Shown here piece by piece: positions 59,353-64,000 of a stretch of DNA of 64,000 nucleotides. Source of the DNA: Mesorhizobium mediterraneum (GTDB lineage: Bacteria > Pseudomonadota > Alphaproteobacteria > Rhizobiales > Rhizobiaceae). Each line of letters opens with the position of its first letter. Position 1 is the first letter of the stretch. The notes below the pieces were generated by a model, which had not been told where the DNA came from, did no database searches, and worked only from the letters and a program-made list of their open reading frames with translations. The position numbers were made by a program, and so were the translations under genes. The stretch spans positions 124,001 to 188,000 of the forward strand of contig NZ_NPKI01000011.1 in assembly GCF_002284565.1 (NCBI RefSeq), read 5' to 3'.

Positions 59353-60369
59353 ATGTCCACTTTGCCTATGTCGACCGGCACCAAATCCGGAACCGTCGTG
59401 AGATCAACCGTTGCGGGCCTTGTGTTCTTCGGGACTGCCTTTGCAGTGACCGCCCATGCCTCGGCCGAGGAAGTCATTGTTGGCCTCGTCACCAAGACGG
59501 AGGTCAACCCGTTCTTTGTAAAAATGCGTCAGGCTGCCGAAGAGGCGGCCAAGGCCAAGGGCGTCAAGTTGATCGCCCGCGCCGGCAAGTTCGACGGCGA
59601 CAATGAAGGCCAGGTCACTGCGATCGAGGATCTGATCAGCGCGGGCGCCAAAGGCATATTGGTGACGCCGAACAATTCGACCGGCATGCTGGGTGTCATC
59701 AAGAAGGCGCGCGATGCAGGGGTCCTCGTGATCGCGCTCGATACCGCGACCGAGCCGGCCGATGCCGTCGACGCGACGTTTGCCACGGACAATTTCGAGG
59801 CCGGCGTGGAGCAGGGCGCCTATGCCCGCAAGGCGCTCGGCGACAAGAAGCCGGTGCTTGCCATGCTCGATGGAACGCCTGGCGGCACGGTCGATACGTT
59901 TCGGCACAATGGATATCTGAAGGGCTTCGGGCTCGCCGAAGGTGATCCGGCTATTGCCGGCTCGGCCATTACCAACGGTGCGCAGGACAAGGGCCAGGTC
60001 GGCATGGAAAACCTGCTCTCGAAGAATGGCGAGATCAATGCCGTCTACACCATCAACGAGCCAGCCGCCGCCGGCGCCTACGCGGCGTTGAAATCCTTCG
60101 GCAAAGAGGCCGATGTCATGCTGACCTCGATCGACGGCGGCTGTGCCGGCGTTCGCGACGTCAAAGCCGGCAAGATCGCCGCGACCGTCATGCAGTTCCC
60201 CTACAAGATGGCGGCCATGGGTGTCGATGCGGTCGTGGACTATGCGACCAACGGCAAGAAGCCGAGTGGGTTCGTCAATACGGGGTCGTTCCTGATCACC
60301 GACAAGCCGGTTGAAGGGATTGACTCCAAAAATACCGAATGGGGCCTCAAGAACTGCTGGGGCGACTGA
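59353..60369 (+). CDS. Sugar ABC transporter substrate-binding protein (FrcB-like)
   Basis: About 338 residues from the ATG at 59353, chosen because GGAGGAG lies eight bases upstream; an in-frame start at 59266 is 29 codons earlier. A signal peptide (VVRSTVAGLVFFGTAFAVTA, cleavage near HASAEE) is followed by a periplasmic binding domain of the LacI-like type: VIVGLVTKTEVNPFFVKMRQ, ITAIEDLISAGAKGILVTPN, VIALDTATEPADAVDATFAT, and LTSIDGGCAGVRDV. The fold and sequence are those of the fructose/ribose-type family. The ligand might be fructose or a pentose/polyol. Confidence 0.93.
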   Translation: MSTLPMSTGTKSGTVVRSTVAGLVFFGTAFAVTAHASAEEVIVGLVTKTEVNPFFVKMRQAAEEAAKAKGVKLIARAGKFDGDNEGQVTAIEDLISAGAKGILVTPNNSTGMLGVIKKARDAGVLVIALDTATEPADAVDATFATDNFEAGVEQGAYARKALGDKKPVLAMLDGTPGGTVDTFRHNGYLKGFGLAEGDPAIAGSAITNGAQDKGQVGMENLLSKNGEINAVYTINEPAAAGAYAALKSFGKEADVMLTSIDGGCAGVRDVKAGKIAATVMQFPYKMAAMGVDAVVDYATNGKKPSGFVNTGSFLITDKPVEGIDSKNTEWGLKNCWGD

Positions 60370-60502
60370 TTTCTGAATCCTCCCGGCGGGACCATGCTGG
60401 ACAGGCCGTCGACAAGGCGGTGTATCTGTATCGGCATGGTCCCGTTCGTTTCCGGCCCAACCCTTGAGGTCGGGAAACGTGGCGACCGTTCCAGAGGGCA
60501 CT

Positions 60503-61489
60503 ATGAATTCGGCATCAGCACTCTCTTTCGGCAGGATGTCCAAGATTGCCGCGAGGTTCGTCGGCACGCCATCGGTTGGTCCACTGCTTGTACTGCTCGC
60601 TTTCGGCCTGATCTTTTCCCTGACCAATCCGCGTTTTCTCGCCACACAAAACCTGTCGATCATTCTCCAGCAGACGGTGATCATCGGTACCTTGGCCATT
60701 GGCCAAACCTTGATCATCCTGACGGCCGGCATCGACCTCGCAGTGGGGGCGATATGCGTATTGGGCACCATCCTTGCCGGAAAACTGGCCAACAGCGGCT
60801 ATGATCCGATTGCGGCCATGGGCTTGGCCGTTCTCGCCTGCTCGGCGGCCGGTGTCGCGGCTGGAAGCCTGATCAGCGGTCTGCGCCTGCCGCCCTTCAT
60901 CGTGACGCTCGGTATATTGGGCATCATCACCGCCGCGCTCAGGCTGATTTCGGCGGGCGGGGCATTTCCGGTCACCGACGAATTTCTCGGCTGGACGGGA
61001 AACACCGTCCGCCTGAACGGCTTCATCGTCACCTACGGCGTCATCATCATGCTCCTCCTCTATGGAATGGTCTGGTTCCTTCTCAACCAGACCCAATGGG
61101 GGCGACATGTCTACGCGGTCGGCAACAATCCGGAAGCCGCCAGGCTTGTCGGCATACCGGTCGGCCGACTTCTCCTCTCGGTCTACGTCCTTGCGGCGTT
61201 CATTTATGGGATCGCGGCCTGGCTGGCGCTCGGCCGGATCCCCAACGCCGACCCCAATGCCTTGCAGACCGCCAATCTCGATTCCATCACCGCCGTCGTC
61301 ATCGGCGGCACCAGCCTGTTCGGTGGCCGGGGCGGATTGATCGGCACACTGATAGGCGCGCTGATCGTCGGCGTCCTGCGCAACGGGCTGACGCTCGCCG
61401 GCATTGATCCGCTCTGGCAGGATCTGGTCACAGGCATTCTCGTGATCGTGGCGGTCGCGCTAGATCAATTGACCAGAGGGAGGCGGTGA
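60503..61489 (+). CDS. Sugar ABC transporter permease (FrcC-like)
   Basis: About 328 residues from the ATG at 60503, preceded by AGAGGG; an in-frame start at 60464 adds 13 residues. Around nine membrane helices are visible, with the family motifs GQTLIILTAGIDLAVGAICV and LPPFIVTLGILGII and the EAA-type loop GRHVYAVGNNPEAARLVGIP. C-terminal IGGTSLFGGRGGLIGTLIGA is characteristic. Its stop overlaps the ATPase start (TGATG). It forms the pore for the FrcBCA-type importer. Confidence 0.93.
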   Translation: MNSASALSFGRMSKIAARFVGTPSVGPLLVLLAFGLIFSLTNPRFLATQNLSIILQQTVIIGTLAIGQTLIILTAGIDLAVGAICVLGTILAGKLANSGYDPIAAMGLAVLACSAAGVAAGSLISGLRLPPFIVTLGILGIITAALRLISAGGAFPVTDEFLGWTGNTVRLNGFIVTYGVIIMLLLYGMVWFLLNQTQWGRHVYAVGNNPEAARLVGIPVGRLLLSVYVLAAFIYGIAAWLALGRIPNADPNALQTANLDSITAVVIGGTSLFGGRGGLIGTLIGALIVGVLRNGLTLAGIDPLWQDLVTGILVIVAVALDQLTRGRR

Positions 61490-62310
61490 TGACGCCTGTC
61501 GAGCCGAGAGAGCCGGTGGCGACCGCTCCAGTTGGCGTCGTCCTCGAAGCGCGCAACGTGATCAAACGCTACGGGCACATCACCGCTCTCGACGGTGTCG
61601 ATTTCGAACTGCGCTCCGGCGAAATCCTGGCGGTCGTCGGCGACAACGGCGCTGGAAAGAGCTCGCTGATCAAGGCGCTGACCGGAGCGATCGTCCCTGA
61701 CAACGGCGACATCCTGCTGGACGGCCAACCCGTCCACTTCAAGGGTCCGCTGGACGCACGCAAGCTGGGCATCGAGACGGTCTACCAGGATCTCGCCGTT
61801 GCGGCCGCGCTCGATATCGCCAGCAATCTGTTTCTGGGTCGGGAACGCCGCCGCCCCGGATTCCTCGGCAATGTCCTGCGCATGCTCGACAAGAAGGGCA
61901 TGCGAGCAGAGGCAGAACGCAGCATGGCGGAACTGAAATTCCGCCTGCCGTCGATCGGCAGCGCCGTGGAAGCGCTGTCAGGCGGTCAGCGTCAGGGCGT
62001 CGCTGTTGCCAGAGCGGCACTATTCGCCAAGAAACTTGCGATCATGGATGAGCCCACAGCAGCACTCGGCGTGCGGGAAACTGGCCAGGTTCTCGACCTG
62101 ATCCAGGCAATCCGGCAGCGTGGACTGCCGGTAGTCCTGATCAGCCACAACATGCCGAACGTCTTCGAAATCGCCGACCGCATCCACATCATGCGGCTCG
62201 GCAAACGTGCGGCCGTGGTCAGTCCGAAAACCCACACCATGGCCGATGTCGTCGCCATCATGACCGGCGCGGCGAAGTTCGAAGAACCGGCAGCATCAGC
62301 TTCTCGGTAG
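61489..62310 (+). CDS. Sugar ABC transporter ATPase (FrcA-like, single domain)
   Basis: About 273 residues from the ATG at 61489 overlapping the permease stop, with GAGGGAGG upstream. Single ATPase domain with Walker A VVGDNGAGKSSLIKALTG, Q-loop EVTVYQD-type (GIETVYQDLAVAAALDI), signature ALSGGQRQGVAVARA and Walker B LAIMDEPTAALG. The single-domain form (about 260-275 residues) is that of FrcA and its relatives rather than the two-domain RbsA. It energises the importer with the two genes before it. Confidence 0.93.
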   Translation: MTPVEPREPVATAPVGVVLEARNVIKRYGHITALDGVDFELRSGEILAVVGDNGAGKSSLIKALTGAIVPDNGDILLDGQPVHFKGPLDARKLGIETVYQDLAVAAALDIASNLFLGRERRRPGFLGNVLRMLDKKGMRAEAERSMAELKFRLPSIGSAVEALSGGQRQGVAVARAALFAKKLAIMDEPTAALGVRETGQVLDLIQAIRQRGLPVVLISHNMPNVFEIADRIHIMRLGKRAAVVSPKTHTMADVVAIMTGAAKFEEPAASASR

Positions 62311-62327
62311 GACCGCCGTCATAGGCC

Positions 62328-63056
62328 TCATCGGCAGGTATAGCCGCCATCGATGGGTAGCGACACGCCGGTGATCATCGAGGCCGTATCGCTGAGCAGG
62401 AACACGATCGGGCCGGCGATTTCGTCCTCTGTTGCCCACCGGCCGAGCGGCATCTGCTTCAGGAACGGTTCGGCGACATGCGGCTGGCTCCAGTGGCCGG
62501 ATGAGATTGGTGTCATGACGACCGTTGGATTAACGCTATTGACCCGAATTCCGTATTTGCCCAACTCCAAGGCCGAACAGCGCGTGATGTTTTCGAGCGC
62601 CGCCTTCGAAGAGCCGTAGGAAATGTGCCCCTCGAGCGCGACGAGCGCTGCCTGGCTGGAGACGTTGACGATCGCGCCGCCCTTGCCGATGCGCACCATT
62701 TGCTGCGTTGCATATTTGGTGACCAACAACGCGCCACGCGCATTGATGGTGATGGCCTTGTCGAAAATCGCGATGTCGGTGTCCATGGGCGTTGCGATCT
62801 CGCCGCCGAAGCCGCCGCAATTGACCACTCCCCAGAGTTCGAGGCCTTCCAGGGCAGTTCGGATATCGTCTTCCGAGGCAAGGTCGAAGGTCACAGTGCG
62901 GCAGCCCGTCTCCTTTGCGATCGCAACGAGCGCTTCGCGGGAGCGTCCGGCCGCGATGACGTTGGCGTTTGCACGCACCAGGTGCCGCACGGTGGCGCCA
63001 CCGATACCGCCGCTGCCCCCCGTCACCAGAATCTTTCTTCCCTGAAAATCCGTCAT
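62328..63056 (-). CDS. SDR-family sugar/polyol dehydrogenase-like protein
   Basis: A 242-residue classical SDR: TGGSGGIGGATVRHLVRAN (cofactor loop), GRSREAL after beta-2, NCGG for NNAG, the Ser in VNVSSQAALVALEGHISYGS and YGSSK. It ends LPIDGGYTCR. Close in form to L-xylulose reductase or polyol dehydrogenases (CtDCXR-like), so it may oxidise the sugar or polyol imported by the locus. An AGGAGG ribosome site lies six bases before the ATG. It is convergent with the importer genes. Confidence 0.92.
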   Translation of the reverse strand: MTDFQGRKILVTGGSGGIGGATVRHLVRANANVIAAGRSREALVAIAKETGCRTVTFDLASEDDIRTALEGLELWGVVNCGGFGGEIATPMDTDIAIFDKAITINARGALLVTKYATQQMVRIGKGGAIVNVSSQAALVALEGHISYGSSKAALENITRCSALELGKYGIRVNSVNPTVVMTPISSGHWSQPHVAEPFLKQMPLGRWATEDEIAGPIVFLLSDTASMITGVSLPIDGGYTCR

Positions 63057-63109
63057 GATTTCCTCCTAGCCCCTGTTTGAAGTCTTGCGCTGGTGTCGCG
63101 GCAGCCCGA

Positions 63110-64000
63110 TCAGTTGACACGCTCCTTGAGCAGGACGCGTTCCGCATGCGCGGCGGCTGCATTGGAAATTCTGTCTCCGGCCTCGTTGAAAAGGTGGCAG
63201 ACGTCAGCCGGCAGCGTGATTGCGATGCGTTCGCCCGCCCGCACGATCCGGCCTCGGCTGTCACGAATGATCAGGCTTTCCTCGCGTTCATTGGCATGTA
63301 TGAATGTGTCGCTGCCAAGCAGTTCGACCATGGAAGCCTGCACGACATGGGCATCGGCCTGTCCGTGGCCCGCAAGCACGACATGTTCCGGCCGAATGCC
63401 CAGCGTAACGCGATCGCCGGGCTCGACATGCCGCTCGACCGGAATGTCTAGTACCGGTCCCCAGGAAAGAGCCACGGTCACGACCATCTCGCGAATGGCA
63501 GCAACCTTGCCGTTCAGGAAATTCATCGCCGGCGAACCAATGAATCCGGCAACGAACAAATTGGCTGGCCGATGGTAAAGCTCGAGCGGTGTGCCGACCT
63601 GTTCGATGCGCCCGCCATTCATCACCACGATGCGGTCGGCAAGCGTCATGGCTTCCACCTGATCGTGCGTGACGTAGACCATGGTGGATGCCAGTTCAGC
63701 CTTCAGCCGCGCGATCTCCACCCGCATGCCGACACGCAATGCCGCGTCGAGATTGGAAAGTGGCTCATCGAGCAAGAAGAGTTTCGGCTTGCGTGTCATG
63801 GCGCGGCCGATCGCGACACGCTGGCGCTGTCCGCCGGAAAGCTCTCGTGGCTTGCGCTTGAGATAGGAACCGAGCCGCAGTTTCTCGGCAGCACGCCTTA
63901 CGCGTTCAACGATTTCGGCGGCGGGCGTCCGTGCGATCTTCAGGCCGAAACCGATGTTGCGGCCGACATCCATGTGCGGATAGAGCGCGTAGGACTGGAA
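63110..64000 (-). CDS. ABC transporter ATPase of the Ugp/Mal type, N-terminus cut by window edge
   Basis: The frame runs to the window's last base without a start. It ends at 63110 with TOBE domains (about 150 residues) after the nucleotide domain. Visible are FQSYALYPHMDVGRNIGFGL (Q-loop region), LSGGQRQRVAIGRAM (signature), LFLLDEPLSNLD (Walker B) and VTHDQVEAMTLADRIVVMN (H-loop), then IRPEHVVL in the TOBE part. This is the CUT1 family ATPase (UgpC/MalK/SmoK). It is 54 bases from the SDR start and on the same strand, so its transporter probably imports a polyol or glycerol-type sugar, with the rest of the system outside the window. Confidence 0.93.
   Translation of the reverse strand, partial: FQSYALYPHMDVGRNIGFGLKIARTPAAEIVERVRRAAEKLRLGSYLKRKPRELSGGQRQRVAIGRAMTRKPKLFLLDEPLSNLDAALRVGMRVEIARLKAELASTMVYVTHDQVEAMTLADRIVVMNGGRIEQVGTPLELYHRPANLFVAGFIGSPAMNFLNGKVAAIREMVVTVALSWGPVLDIPVERHVEPGDRVTLGIRPEHVVLAGHGQADAHVVQASMVELLGSDTFIHANEREESLIIRDSRGRIVRAGERIAITLPADVCHLFNEAGDRISNAAAAHAERVLLKERVN

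Overview
The window reads as a chromosomal or island segment of an alphaproteobacterium of the order Hyphomicrobiales (Rhizobiales), most likely Mesorhizobium-like. The reasons are high GC coding sequence on both strands, two intergenic repeats that look like the rhizobial RIME families (41.4 and 47.0 kb), a fructose-type FrcBCA sugar importer with a ROK regulator, and three copies of the 3' end of guaA, a known insertion target for rhizobial integrative elements. The assignment is an inference; no rRNA or housekeeping marker lies in the window.

Layout. 1-10.4 kb is a patchwork of redox and detoxification genes (TetR and LysR regulators, several SDRs, F420-type NADP reductases, epoxide hydrolase, SRPBCC protein), an AlpA-type phage/island regulator, and many broken genes: an in-frame stop in a Rossmann motif, a frameshifted LysR gene, and MFS, hydrolase and reductase stubs. 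Sequences matching the guaA 3' end occur at 5.41, 10.78 and 51.77 kb in the same orientation. They suggest successive insertions of guaA-targeting elements, although no integrase and no guaA body is seen here.

10.9-15.9 kb is a compact four-gene operon: coiled-coil protein, then a membrane-spanning protein with a possible roadblock-like domain, three 136-residue repeats and an OmpA domain, then a Ras-like small GTPase, then a class III nucleotide cyclase. It looks like a wall-to-cytoplasm signalling module and is my main candidate for an undescribed system. 16.7-50.7 kb mixes surface-glycan genes with cyclic-nucleotide genes. The glycan genes are a glycosyltransferase / NodS-like / NodB-like triple fusion, a nucleotide-sugar dehydrogenase, four further glycosyltransferases, a separate deacetylase-like gene, and an ABC exporter whose ATPase site is degenerate. 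The cyclic-nucleotide genes are three more class III cyclases, a DUF3095 cyclase-like protein, a cNMP-binding protein and an MBL hydrolase. A complete peptide-type ABC importer operon sits at 29.3-35.2 kb.

50.9-55.8 kb returns to broken and redox genes: a frameshifted EVE/HNH-type gene, DUF2147, an old yellow enzyme plus SDR with a divergent TetR gene, and an iron-ADH relic. 57-64 kb is a sugar or polyol utilisation locus: ROK repressor with a clear palindromic operator, transketolase fragment, ribulokinase-like FGGY kinase, FrcBCA-type ABC importer, SDR dehydrogenase, and the start of a second (Ugp/Mal-type) ABC system running off the right edge.
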